NCBI GenBank assembly: GCA_038501625.1
Contig: JAZAYU010000019.1
Span: 456,501 to 520,500 of the forward strand
Length of the DNA stretch: 64,000 nt
Source: Corbicula japonica
Taxonomy: Eukaryota > Mollusca > Bivalvia > Venerida > Cyrenidae
Reading direction: 5' to 3'
The translations under genes and the position numbers were made by a program. The notes beneath the pieces are model-generated. The model had not been told where the DNA came from. It was given only the letters and a program-made list of their open reading frames with translations, and did not search any database. Of the stretch, positions 32,694-47,600 are shown one piece after another. Each line of letters begins with the position of its first letter. Within the stretch, counting starts at the first letter, position 1.

Positions 32694-35600
32694 CTGAAAA
32701 AGAAATGCGAAAAGTAGTTTGAAATTATATAATATAACAATAACAAAAACTAATCAAACTCCTTAAAAATCGTTTTGTTTTTGTTAGAAAACTATCGAAA
32801 CATTTATTCCATATTTTGTTATATTTGCAACAATACATATTTATTAGAAAATTTTCATTATTAGAAGAGGTTTTATTTTATATGTTTAACTTGTATTTTA
32901 TATAAAATTCAATCTCTTTGAATATGATATTTGTATATTTTCCAAACACAATGTGGTACAAAAGTACATGATATCACCCAAACACCCTTTTAATATAGGA
33001 CATATCAATCAAACTTCGTTTTTGATATATACTCAGCAAAAATAAATAGCATCCACTTTCGTAAGTGTAATTTTGTAAAATAAGAAAACATTAAATCGAA
33101 ATTCTTTCTTTGAACGTATTTGCATTTCTGTAATCATAGCAAAAATGCTCTTGAAAATCTGGATATTTTTCATTTTGTTCAGTTTATGGTGTTTATCATA
33201 TGATCAAAACACCCTTTTAATCTATGAGCTTGTGCAGAACATTCAAACACTTACTATATAATATATGATAATTAGCAAACATAGTCTTTGATATTAAATA
33301 CTTTGCATATCGTCTGACATTTTAAATGACCAAAACGTCTGTAACACTGTTTTGATGACGAACAAAAGTTAAACATACAACTTTTACGTTCTATGTTTAG
33401 GTGCTTATAATTGAGGATCAGTTTGATTCAGTCGTAGCGCCACACGTCTGCGAAGCATTATGCGTTAGATAGGCTATACGACCGACTTTCATCAGTCGGC
33501 TAGACTTGTGATCTAGTCAATTCTGAATAATTTTTCTGTTCTAACATAATATAACCCTTGCAGTTCTTACCTTCGGATGAGCTGATTATTCGACTCGTAT
33601 GCCATATTAGATACTGCCTGACCACTGTAAAAAGTGAATTGCACGGATCAGAAAAAAAAAACGTTGAAAGTTCAAAGCATTACCATATTGAAGATCAAGA
33701 AGATATATCAAACAGTGCAAGGTTATAATATATGTATAATCAATTTTGAAACAGTCATACATAGAATACACCGGAGAACTGCTGAGAAACCATGTTAAAA
33801 AACTTCCAAACTACACTTAACCAATGTTCTAACTACACCGCTCATATTTTTTTTAAATTTCTCAGCAAGGATTCGGGATATAAACTTTAAACTTGAAATA
33901 TAATAAGATACATCATTTTCACTTCTTTGTATGAAAAAGGTATTAAATTCTCTTCACGCGTTTAGAAACCACTGAAATTTAATCAAGGTAAGGGTAAAAC
34001 TGAAAGTCACAAAATTATTGGTATTGCGTATATTCTCCGCAAACGAAAATTCATGTCTCATTGTTTAAATATGGATTTTAAGTAATTTTTTAACAATTTT
34101 ATGCAATTTTATGCGATTGTTTATCTTTTACACAGAAGATTTTTTAGCAGTTTCTGCCGGTTTCATTATATCCTCTATACAAAAGCTACGGTCAATTTTG
34201 TGACTTTTGGTTTGCCCTCACCTTATATCTCAATATCCTTGGTTTTGAGAACGCAGGGAGGAATTTCTATAGAAATTTCAGGAAAAGAAGTGTAAATGGT
34301 GCATCTTATTATGTCTCAAATTTGAAGACTGTACTCCAACTCTATGCGGAAAAATTAAACATTTTTGATCTTTGTAGTTAGAACATTGGTTAAGTGTATA
34401 TGTTTATCTGAGAGGCGAGAGCTAGGTTTCATGGTGAAAAAGATTCATGTCCGCTCTGTATTTGAAGGGCGTTAAGCACGATATTTATATTAAATTTTGT
34501 GAAAATATTTAGTGGCGCACCACCCGGTTCTAGGTGACATGGACAGTATTATTTATTACTGCTCATGAACAGCTCAGTCAAACAAAGCCTGCAGTGTTTC
34601 GATATTTTTGTGTTTCATGGCTTTCGCATTCTTTTATCTGGGGACCATACGCCGCTGAACATGGAATATTATTATTCTGGAAATACCGCATTCAAGATTC
34701 TCTGTCCACCGCCATATGCACACCATTATTTGGGATGGTCAAAATTGTACGGTTCATTGGTGTAAATATTGAGTTGCGCTCAACCCGGAGCTAGGCGGCG
34801 TGGACAGTAATATGCATATCCATTACTGTCCATGAACAGGCTCAGTCAAACAACAATAAGCATGCAATATTTTCATATTTGTCGTGTTCGATGGCTTTCA
34901 AAATTCCTTTTTCATTTATTTTAAAGTATTTTTTTTTATTTATTTCTAAAAACAAGCAAATTGTCTCGGTAAATTAATTCCAGTCCTCCCACACATTCGA
35001 CAACAATACAGGGCCATGCATAAAACCAGGGAAGCTGAAGAGCTTTTTTAAAAATGTTTTTTGGTTTAAATCGATACTTAAACACAAAGACAGAATACTG
35101 AACCGTGGAATCTTGCGTGAAATCCGTGAAATTTAATCCCTCTTAAAATATAAATACTTTACTGATAGTTTTATTAAGCGAAAGACTTACATTTAATCCC
35201 TCTTAAAATATAAATACTTTACTGATAGTTTTATTAAGCAAAAGACCTTATAGTCCATAAGCAATTTAGCATAAAAAAAACAGATTAAATAAATTGACAA
35301 TAAAAAATTACAATGTTATGTCTCACCTCGTCTTTTCGTCGTCATCCTCCTCCATAGTCCGGTAGTGCTTGGCAAGCTTCACCGAAAATATAATGCTAGG
35401 CATGAAGAAGAAAAGACACCATCCAATCGAAAACCAAAATCCATTCTGCAAAACAAACCAATGAACAAATCTTACAGATTACCGGTATGATCTGTTTCAA
35501 ACTGATCGTGTATTGTTTACCTAATACCTAGAAATATACATCAATTAACTATAACGTCGAAATTGAATTTTGTCACCTTAACTAAAGTAAGTTCCCATAA

Positions 35601-38600
35601 ATTCGATTTACTGCCGCTAGAAACCAGTTTGTAGAAATAAGTTTTTGTTGATTTTATCGTAAAGATCAGACTTGTCATCTGTAAATACTAAGTTTCTACA
35701 GACAAGATCCTTGATACTGGACTTTTTTATTTTAAGAAAATATGTTCCCGGAGATCCGTTCTTGTGTGGTATATTAAAATTGTAATCGGGTAATCCCCTC
35801 TAGAACTTAATTTCGAGAAATAAGCTGTGATCGGTTGACCGTTTAAAAGGAATTTATCGCCTCTTAAAGCTACAATATACTAGTACATTTACTAGAAAAC
35901 TACAATATACCAAAAACACCACTTCCAGAAAGAAGCCTAGACTAGATCCTTAAAATTGACTTATATTTATCACCGTTTAAATTTCTAATATTAAAACTTA
36001 AAAAGTATAACAATTTTGAAATAATTTCAGCAATGGAATATTTAGCAATCTGAAACAACTTGCTTAATATAATGTTTCAGTTGACTACGACCTAAAACGT
36101 GTTTAATCAATTAAATAAGCTCTAAAAATGTCAAACTTAATCCGATATACATATAATTCAAATTTTGTTAAATGAATGGCTGCATGGCCATTATAAATTC
36201 ATAATGAAAGTCCTATGATTATGTTTTACTTACGAAAGCATCAACAATGTAGTTACAAAACGACACTACGATTATAGAATCATACAAGTTCCATAACGGT
36301 GTGCACTGACCCACTTCATTAAGTATCTGAAAGTACACAAAACGACGACATCGTACATTTGTATCTGAGTCCACTTTTTATGTTCACCGTTCTGTAAGGT
36401 GTAGTATCCCTAACTATAGAAAAGTGAATCACGCATATTGGGTATAGCCATATCCTGAAACCCAGCCTACCCACACAACCAAACCGTAGACAGGAAAAAT
36501 AAGGATTTTAAAAAAAGGTTTATAAAATGATGCATTCCAAATAAGGCAAAACAAACAAACGACAAAGAAAATCAGAGGGGTAACCATATTAGAACGGCCA
36601 GCGGCAAAACAATTAGAAACTGTGATGCTCATGCAACGTTATTTCTTTACTTATACTTATGTAAAGCAGTGTAAAACATATAAACATACAATCATTAACA
36701 CTGACTACAGAAGAAACTTATAGACAGAAATGTTATGTGTAAAAGCAGTAATATAAAAATGATGTGTAAATACTTACAGAATTCTTTGTACTTTCGACAT
36801 ACACTTGGGCAACACTTGATAGTTCGTTGTTGAACCTTTGTAATATCTGTATATATCAAAAGAAAAATCACCCGATAGCATTATAATAACGATAAATAAA
36901 AGAAAAACCTCACTTCCCAATAACAAAAGACTCTCACATTAGTAAATTACAGTTCGTAGATATACCATGCAACATTATGTGTATGTGGTTTGACCGACAA
37001 AATGTTACTGACAACAATATGTGATATCCATACGTCTTACAAATTTATACACTATGAGATATTTGTAAATGTGTGTTTGACCATGTTTTCCTGGTCGCGA
37101 AAATAGATGAGAAAATAAGAATGCTGATAATTCTCATCATAATTGAACGTTCTTATAGAGGACATCATATATTGCAGTCGGTGTCATATAAGTAATTGGC
37201 ATTCATTTAAATTCTTGTTTTGTGATGCTAAATTTTGTGTTTTGATGTTAATATAATTGTAGGGAATGTTTAGATCTAGATATTTTTCTTTACTGTTCTA
37301 ACTTTTCTCATCGTATGTGGAATGAAGATAATTTAATAAAATTGATCTGGGCAAAGTTTTCTTGAACTGCATTTTACAGTTAGTTAGATTTATCCGACAT
37401 TTTTGTTAATCGATGACACGGCATAGGTGCAAGTCCCTTACATTTCCTTACTTACGGTGGCGAGTTGTGTAGGTAATTTTGTTTTGACAAGTTCCAAGCT
37501 ATTATTAAAGCTGGTCTTCCAACCCTGAAAAAAACGGTTCCATGTAATAAATTCGACATTTAAACAGAGAAGTTTTACAACAAAGGATGGAACTAATAAT
37601 GTTAAGAACCTCCCGGTGTTTAACATTTTCGAGAACATCAATAAATAGCTAATCTATGTTTCCGCCATGTCTACAATTACTAGTAAATCAAACAGAATTT
37701 CTTTAAAAGGTGGACTTGAACCAGAAGCTTTACAACAATAAGAGGCAATCTTGTTAATAATAATGTTTTACGATCTTGATTCACTACAGCATACTAGATA
37801 AAAAGTTTTATGTGGCACGTAATTTTGTAATGTTAAGTACACATGGTTTTGAATGTGCTTAAGCTCTTATTAAAGTCTTAAACTCTTATTAAATTATTAA
37901 AAGTCCCTCTTTGCTGTGCTTTTACGATGTTGAACTAACTAAGGTGTTCAAACGGGTCTTGTTATGTGGGGAGACGTACCAAAAGAACTAGGAATTGGAT
38001 AGAGTTAATTAACCCAAGACGTTTCTATAGAAAATAGAAGCTGAACTGAGCGATAGACTATCCGACTTACAAAATGTAAAAGTCACCCTACAATTGTAGC
38101 CATGCACATGCGCAGTTAAAAAAAGATCTATCTTTTTTGTTACTGTAAAGTAGAAAAAAGATATATGTACGAGTTATTTTGAAATAAATCGCCAAGGAAT
38201 TTAAATTTTCATAGCTTTTTGATTAGCTACAAATGTAGGGCAACTTCGAAATTATGTTGCAACTCAAATTGAAAGTGTCAACATATAACTACATGTAACC
38301 CAAAACATGTATTTAAATATTTTAGGAAGAATAGAATTCCTTGTATAATAGAAAACACATTTAACTAGAATATGCGCACCGTATGTATTTTATTTGAATA
38401 AGTGTTTAGCATTAATTTATATAGTTAATAAAGAAATTAGATACGAAACTTCTTTAAACACGAAATATGGTTCGTGTTTGAAGAAGTTGCGTTTCTAATT
38501 TCTTCATTAAATATATAATTAAGTATATATCAAATACTTATAAAAATTAGAAACGCAACTTGATTAAAAACGAAGTATATTTCGTGTTTATGGAAGTTGC

Positions 38601-41600
38601 GTATCAATTTTATAGAGGAACAGACACTCTTTACAAAATGACTTACATCTACTTGTCCACTAATCGATTTCAGCTGAGCCAGTGCTGATTCTAATTCGAT
38701 CTAAAACGATTATTAAAATGTAAATTTTATTTAAAAATGAGCATTTCAACAGCGTACACTATTTAAAAACAGCTTGCATGGCTAGGCGCTGTCGCCCTAG
38801 GGGTTTGCGCCCGTTAGGGGCGATATCATTTAATATACTTTTATTTGGGGTTTTCTCGGCTAGTTCAGTCGGTAGCGTGTTTAGATTTTGTATGACTAGG
38901 CGCTGTATCCGTACCATAAGGGTTCGAATCCCAGTATTAGCAGTATCAATTTATATAAATGATATGTTTTTACTGTTGCTTTTGCAATATGTATATTTTT
39001 GTTTGTAAAACATCATTCTAGAAAGTTATCTTTAATTAAAACTGACCAGTCTACATTAAACATTTGTTTGAGGACACAATATTCTCCTCGTTCAGAGACA
39101 GAAGGGCGTTAAACCGACAAAATCTAACAACAACAACAACAACAGCTACAAAAAACAATAACATGAATCTTACCATTGCTTTTTTGTAATCCAGGATTGC
39201 TGGGGGCTGAAATGTAGAGCAAAATTCAGTTATTTGAGAAATTTCTTTAGGTCGGAATGGTCAAAATCTGGTTTGTTTAAATCTCTGCTACATATGAAAA
39301 GAGATTTTGGACTTAAATGACGCAAACTGTAACTGTGATTTTGCAAAATAAAATCATACTATCACGAAGAAACAGTTTTCAATTAAGCTACATAATTCAT
39401 CGATTCATGTTTGAATAGAGAAAAGAGTTTAAATTGAAAGGCATGTTGCCTAAGATACATGTAGCAGGTAGACACAAATGATCCTCGTGTTCGGGAATGT
39501 CGGCGGCGTCTTCGGCCGCGGCGTCCGGTAGTCCCCTCACTTTAATATTAAATTTAGTGTTGCCTATAATTTGAAAGTACTTGTCGTATTTACTTAATTC
39601 TTAGAATATTTCTTCTGCATCAACAAAGTCATCTCTGACAACAAGCATGATTAATCATGTTTCAATATTTTAGTAATGCCCCTTACATGTTGCATATAAC
39701 TTTGAAAGTTCTTGTCCTATTTTCTTTATCCTTGGACTATCATCTGCATGAACAAAGCAATCTCTGACAATAAGAATAACAACTTTTGTTTCACCTTATT
39801 GAGTTATTCCTCTATCAAATGACCTTAATATGAAAATTAACTTTGCATATAACTTTGAAAGTACTTGTCTTATTAACTTAAACTTGAAATATATCATCTG
39901 CATTAACAAAACCATCTCTGACAACAAGAATAATAACTCATGTTTATTAGTTTTTGAGTTATGCCCCTTTCGAATGACTTCAATATGAACTTCAGTGTTT
40001 CCTATTACTTTGAAAGAACTTGTACTACTAACTTAAGTTAATACTTGGTTTATCATTTGCATAAACAAAGCAATCTGTGACAACAAGAACAAGTCCTGTT
40101 CGACTGTTGTGAGTTATGCCCCATTCAAGTAACTTTGACCAGAAACTATATCGCTTGGAAAGTAATTGTTTTTTGTGTGTTTTTTTTTACACAGTACGTG
40201 TTATATATGCATCTGTTTTAATGAAGTTATATCTGTTTTGAGTTGTGCTCTTTTAAATGACTTTTAAGTATCGCAATGAAACTTGAATACCTTTTTTTAT
40301 CATATTCGATTAAATATAAGTCCACATTTCACCTTTTTGCAAGGAGGGACACATATATTCCGTGGAACACCAAATTCTAGTTCACACAGTTTAGCCTGTA
40401 GGGCACTCGCCCGATAATTAAAGGGTGGTCACATGCTTGGCCAGGTTACTCTTTTCTCTAAAGCGTAACAAAAGAACAACAACAACAACAACAAACTTAC
40501 GCTATCAGGCAGCTTGTGTATCGGTGTACTCTGCAAAACAAACAACAACAACAAATAATAACATTTAGCAATGAAATTCAACAAGTTAAGGGGCCGATCA
40601 AACAGTATATTTTATTGAGACTTCAATTGTTATTTTCACAGTGTACACTCGAAAGTCCGACCCTACTTCCGATAGCGCTGACTATACACATAGCCATCAC
40701 GAAGGAGCTGGTTAAAAAGCGGATAAGACATTGAATAAAGAGTAATTATTTAATTTTTTTACTTTAAATACTTACACTAGCAAGATATAGAGTGCGTCGA
40801 GTTATAAAATGAACGCGATACAATGTAAACTTCATAAAAATACGATCGATCACCAAAATTTACAAAAAATGTCAATCGTGTCACTTCAAACGTCCATTTC
40901 AAAGCTTTATTTACATTGTTTGGCCGAAATTCGTTTTACTATGTGAAGTGTATTCATTACTATATCACTTCATGTAGTTAAATCTTGTCCCAACCCGCTA
41001 GTTTTCGAAAAACTCGATTTTTTATTTGCACTGTTAGTGTGACAAGATGGTACGGCTACTAGCAAAGTCTAAAAAACAAATCGTCCGGCTACAAGCAGTC
41101 TCTACTTGGGTTGACTAAATAATCTTTTTCATCAATTTTGTTGTTGTTCTGACGTCATATTATAAATTATTATTAAATATCTCTAAAATAGTTTGAATAT
41201 AGGCAAAAAATGAAATATTTTGATAATTTTCATCGCCTATTATCTCTGTAGCAGTATGCCGCAGTCCCGTTACAAATATACTTTCGATTTCTCTATTTTC
41301 GTAAATCATAAATAAAAAATCCGTCCATAAACGTACACAATAGACTTGCTTCACTATTTTCTTTCAGCAGAACAGTCCCATTTTGAAACATACTGCATAG
41401 AAAGTACATATTTGATGTGAAATGATAACAAATCTTGAAAGCTAGTAGCCGGACTGTCAATTGGCTAGTAGCCGTACCATCTTGTCACACTACCAGTGCA
41501 CATGAAAATTCGAGTTTTTCGAAAACTAGCGGGTTGGGAAAAAAATTTAACTACATGAAGTGATACAGTAATGAAAACACTTCATAAAGTAAAACGAATT

Positions 41601-44600
41601 TCGGCGAAACAATGTAAATAAAGCTTTGAAATGAACGTTTGAAGTGACACGATTGACATTTTTTTTGTAAATTTTGGTGATCGATCGCATTTTTTCGAAG
41701 TTAACGTTGTATCACGTTCATTTTATAAATCGACGCACTCTATTTCTTGCTAGTCTAAGTATTAAAAGTAAAAGAATTAAATAATTACTCTTTATTCAAT
41801 TTCTTACCCGCTTTTTAACCAGCTCCTTCGTGATGGCTATGTGTATAGTCAGCGCTATCGGAAGTAGGGTCGGACTTTCTAGTGTACACTGTGATTTTGC
41901 CATGATCAGAATATTGAGAAAGAAAGATCAATTTAATTTATGTTTTTCAGTGAACTATAGAATTTTCCCGGTGAAATAAAAGTGGTATTTCATTGTTTTC
42001 AAACAGTGGAATATCATTTTTTTACTGATTTTTTCACGTTGGTACCCAAACGTATATAACATATAAAATGAGAGTCATTGAGAACGCTTAGAAAACGGAC
42101 TCGAATTTGTATATTTGACGTCATGACGTCACGTTATAAGCAAGCGGTTTTGGCGCCATTTCTTGCAACTTTTCTGTCAAATTCACGCAAATTTTGCTCT
42201 AAAAGCATAAAATAAAAAGAAAATTTGTTTTTACCAGTGAAAGATAGAAATATATTTCACTCGTGAACTCCGGTAAAAACACTGGTAAAAACAAATATTC
42301 TCTATTTAATCGTTTAGATATTATTGAAATAAGCCGCATGATATATTTTCATGTTTTGATACATGTATGTCTAAAGTAGCGAAATCTATCATTTTCGATG
42401 TCTTAGGAGGCGCAATTTAAACCATTTAATTTCTAAGGTATCAAAGTCCAACATTTTTGATGTTTTAAATATCGAAATTTCTTCCTTTGGGGGTAAAATA
42501 TCTATAAAGTAAAAACTGTTGCCATTGGTATCGAAAATCAAACTAAGTATTCGAGGTTCCTCAGCGAACACATGTCTTTTAACCGTCGAGAAATGATGTT
42601 CAGCGAATATTAAAAAACAACAACACATGATTATAGATAGACGCTATTACATTGCAGTAATCTCAAAACTTTTAAAACATTGTTTAAAATTAACAATTAA
42701 ATTTCCTAAAAACCCTACTACATTGTTTATCGCACTTATAAAAATAAACGTTTTTATAATAGAAAAAGTATGTGTTTAAAAATTAACAAATTTGAATGGA
42801 TTCATACATTTGTTAGTCAATGCGTTTACATTGATCAAACGTTTGAAAAAATTGTTTGAAAAATCCATGCCTACGAGGGCTACATGTTCTCAAAATGAAT
42901 GTAAAGTATCACAAACCAGGCTGGAAAAGTCGAACTGGATACTCTTCAGAATATTTGTTAAATTGTCCAGACTAGCTGTTGCCTGTGTTGCAGAAGCACC
43001 TGTATCTAACGAGCCGATAGAGTTCAGCTGTCCTTGTGTCTTATTTTGGATTGTCTAAAATGAGAAAAACAATTTAATGCACAGTATACCTTAACATCTA
43101 AAATCGTCGTAAATAACGTTCCGGTTTTGTTTCCTTGAATAAATCAAAGAAAATTTAAGAAACATGATGTATTTTTAGTGAAATCCAGAACGCAAAGTAA
43201 CCAAGAATTCATGTGTAGGGTTGAAAATTATGGTGCTCGTCATGGGAAAAATACCTTCTGACAGTTGACGTCAATCCTTGAAATGACGTCATAAAGTTGA
43301 GCATACGATATTTATAATTATTATGCATTTTGCGGCCAAAAACATTTTATTAACAAAATTTGTAACAAAATCACTTTTTTAGTTATGAGAAAATAATATA
43401 TTATTGTGAATTCCTTCTGAATATAGTAAAAACTAAAATTTCACAAAATATGACGTCACCGAAGGTACCGTTTCCATTGACGTGCCCCATATTACCTTTA
43501 ACCCGAATTCATATTCTGATCGGAAAAGACCACTACTTAATGAAAAGAACATATTCCTTTATGAACATCTTTTAAGTATTAAAAGAAGGCCTATTCATTA
43601 GCCATGAAAGTGAGATTTACCGTTTAGTATAACATACTTACATCGCTCGTACTTTTCTTTATGTTACATATTGATTAATTGATTTTCTTTAAACCTAAAT
43701 CGTGTAATCTGTGATTCTTCCGAAAGTAAGGTTTATGCATGTAATCCAATTCAATATTTTTCGTGAAACTGGGCCTGATAAGTAGGACCAAGGGTTTATC
43801 ATATCACTATTGGTAGACAAAATCTTGTTCTATCAATTTGTATGTTTGTTAAACTTATTGCCTGTATGTGTTATATAATTACAATGTAAACACACATTTC
43901 AGTGGATTTGTTTACATTAACGTTATATTTTTTAATTTCAATCTCGCGGGGCTGGATTTTCATGCATACGACACTTTCGCGCGGACATACATTTTAGCAG
44001 ATTTATTAATTTTTAAAACAGAAGTTATTTATACCAGAATTCAGCTTTTTAACGCTTTTTATCATGTTGAAATGCACGAAATATTATGATACCGCTGATA
44101 ATCAGATAATTTCACTAACCTTTAGTTTATCATTGAGCAGCTGATCTACGTCATCGATATTAAACTTTGATTGAAGATGAAATGCACTGTATGCAGATTT
44201 TCCGTCACGACAATCCCTGTAAAAAATGAGTGTTAATTTAAACGGACAGACGATAATTTTTATTGAAATTATAAGACATATTCTGGTTAACATGAAGCGG
44301 TTTAAAATTCTTTAAGGCTTTATATATGTAGCAAAGTCGCCGTACGGTTTCCCAACGAACACTTAAAATTATGCTTTAAAAAGAAGCGCATGAAAAAGTT
44401 GCGATATGTATAAAATATTGAAGACAAGAATAAGTAAATGATGTTTTCATGATTTTTGAAATCTAATCAAAAAGGTCTCTTCAAGCTGCCAAAAAAGATT
44501 GTATACTTAGCATACAGCATAATAATTATAAAACAAAATCCATAGATAACCCCAAAGCAGTAAAATAGTTAACAGCGCCTAGCCAATGATTCAAGAGACA

Positions 44601-47600
44601 TACTCAGTACATGCCATCTGTACCACCCCCTCCACAAAAAGTTCAAGATTGCATGCATACTACCACCTACAATGATGCATTGCTTAAAATTAGCAAATTA
44701 CCATGAAGGGAGGTAATTAGCAAATTACCATTAAAGGGAGGTAATTGAAACTGATTACTACACTAAAGTGAAGCACGGGGAGACTTTTGTCGTTGATCAG
44801 ATAGTTCCAAAATACTACAGTTTAAAAAAATAGAAATCGCTCTGAAATTCGCACAATATAGGTTTACATGTACCTCAAAATATCGCTTATTGATGCATTA
44901 AGAGTAGATTTTGTGTCGAACTTGCTTTCAGCTATCTGAAATGTTTGTAAAGAAACAATAATAATGTTTGGAATAATGTAGTCAACGATCAAAGAAATAT
45001 GAACATATTTTTAGTTTGATATCATTATAGTTTTTCGACAACAATATCCAAATTATTCACAGATAACCGTTTACTTAATGGTTTTCGCTCTTAGCAGATT
45101 TTAAAATTATTGTTAAATGTATAGGCACCCCATTTAGAACAAATTTCTACTTTTTAGAATGTACACATTCTTTTTTTTCTTTCGGTACTTATTACTACAC
45201 AAGTTTTATTTGTAGTTGTGAAGAGCATCGCGACTTAGTTCTTATTATGAATGCTCGAACCGTTAGGAACTGAAAGTCAGGAGGCGCAAGTGGCTGACAA
45301 ACAAATCTCTCTAGTAAGGAGCCCACAGCAAACGAGAGCGTCGCAAGAAGCATTAGTAACCAGGAGAATAAGAAAATAAAGGCAACCGATCTGAAAAAAT
45401 ATATAAACGTTTAATAATTAGAAAAAGGCAAAGCGTCATCAAAATATATGTTGCTTAAGGGCTTACCAAACTCCTCCCAAGCACGTTCATCGATAAAAAG
45501 AAAGTTATCAAATTCTCAATAACGGCAAAATGCCGTTCAATAAAACTTTGTACAAATGAATGTTTCTAATGTATCTTTATTTTGCAAAGAATAAGACACG
45601 TTAGAAAAGTAAAGAAAAAAGTAAGACCTAACAATTACTTCAAATTCTATTTACATAACTTCACAAAAACTAAGCAATACAAAACATAATTTTGAAATTT
45701 CCACGTGAGTGAGATGATACTGACAAGAAAATGTTGTGTACTTTGTAAAGAACTTACAACTACTCAAAGAGAAATCAATAATTGTCATTCGTTTACGCGA
45801 CCAGGAAGCGACCAGAAAATTGAAGGTCAAACACTCTTTTACTAAAATCTCATAAAGTTTACATATGAAAGTCACGAGGACACAAGTCAGTGTTGTCAGT
45901 ATCATTAATCATGTGGGCATTTAAAATGATGTTTTATGTTGTTAAGTTTTTGTAAATTTATGTAAATGGATTTTATCTATTATAAAATGATTTATGTCGG
46001 GGTTCAACGCGTCAAACTTTCCGCATCACCTTAATATTACTTTTAGTACATTGGTTCTTATTATATAAAAAACTTTTGTTAATATGTCGGCCAATCAAAA
46101 CAGACTAAACATAACATATGATTCCAGTGTCCAATCGTATTAAACCCACGCCATCTTTGCTTTGTTCCTCAGACAATGTGGACGCTATTTTGATTCAGAT
46201 TAAAATAACCACCTCCACCTTTTCCACCTCCGCATTAAATTCGTTTGCTTGGCCGACATATCACCTTCATTTAGTTTATATGTATGTAAAATCCTTGATA
46301 TTACACTTTTGTTAATGTTCTCTTAGCTTTTCGTAAGGGCGGTTTTTTTCCCAGTCCAGATAAGTTAAAATAATCAAAGTGTTTGGTTACTTACAAGTTT
46401 ACGGTATTTTAATAAATGCTCTTTTATCAATCACACTGGCGTTCTGTTATTTTCACTTACAAGTGTCACCAACCTTTCAGTCTCTTTATAGAACCCAAGA
46501 CATAAATAGAAGTTTAGGGAATTCTTAGATCTCCCTTTTTTCTTTACTGTTCTAATGTGTCTTGTCATATGCAAAATAAAGAAACATTAGTAACACTCAT
46601 TTGTGCAAAGTTTCACATTGAACGACATTTTGCCGTTATTGAGATTTATTTATTTTCCTTTTTATCAATGGACGTGCTGGGGACGAGTGTGGTAAGCCCT
46701 TAAGTTTTCATGAATATGGGGAAATTTAGGTGTTCAAACAACAATTAATATTTAAAAAATGATCTTGTAGCAGGCTAGCTTCATCTATCTTAAGACTGTG
46801 TGGAGAGGCTGGGTTTTCTTGATACGGCCATTCCTGATATGCATGTTACAGGCATGAAATTTTCGATCGTATTATTATGTTAAATGGCATGTGAATGCTC
46901 CTTGCCTTCGTAAAGGCTTTTAATTGACAGTCTTAGATTACAAATACATACATAATATCAAATCTTCCAAACCAGTTCATATTAAATATAAAACTGAAGG
47001 TATTTTAATACTTGGTGATATCTACACTCACCCAAAGTTCTAACTGGTCACTTTTTGTCCTAAATTATTAATTGAAAAGACATTGACTTAACAACAACAG
47101 TCTTCAGTTTAAGATTTCATAACGCAATAATTAATTTTGATACAGTTAAGCTAGAAGTATCCTAACTTTTGTTAATGTAATAATCAGCAGCATTTTTTTT
47201 TCAAATAAATCGCTTTAAAGTTACTGTACCAAATTTTATGATTACCTCCCTTTCCATTAAATGCTGTTCTAATTTTGACCCTGCGGTGAAAGTAAATGGT
47301 CAAGTATTGGATTTCTTTAATTAAACAATAAATATGGACTAAAAAAGATATTTAATATTTGATTCCAAGACAATACAGTTATTTTCACAACCTCTCTTGA
47401 CGTAGGAAAGAAACGAACTAGCAAATATTGTAAACATATACGGCTGATGACATATTAGTTACCAGTTTTATGTTACTGTATCGAATTTTGCAACTTGATA
47501 AAGATTATGTAGTTTCCAGAATATTGGAATTAAACGCTCGTACATCATAATTATGATTTCAGTGAAAACTGTTCTGTTCTGTTTTATTAGCAAAGACTTT

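Noticed and set aside
33419..33530. Structured segment with CCGACTTTCATCAGTCGG and CTAGACTTGTGATCTAG hairpins
   Set aside because: Two small adjacent dyads without any recognised RNA family, too short to call an RNA gene.
40516..40734. Open frame beginning inside the 30-nt prominin exon
   Set aside because: It is on the opposite strand and reads into the inverted arm of a mobile element. The second arm does not preserve it.
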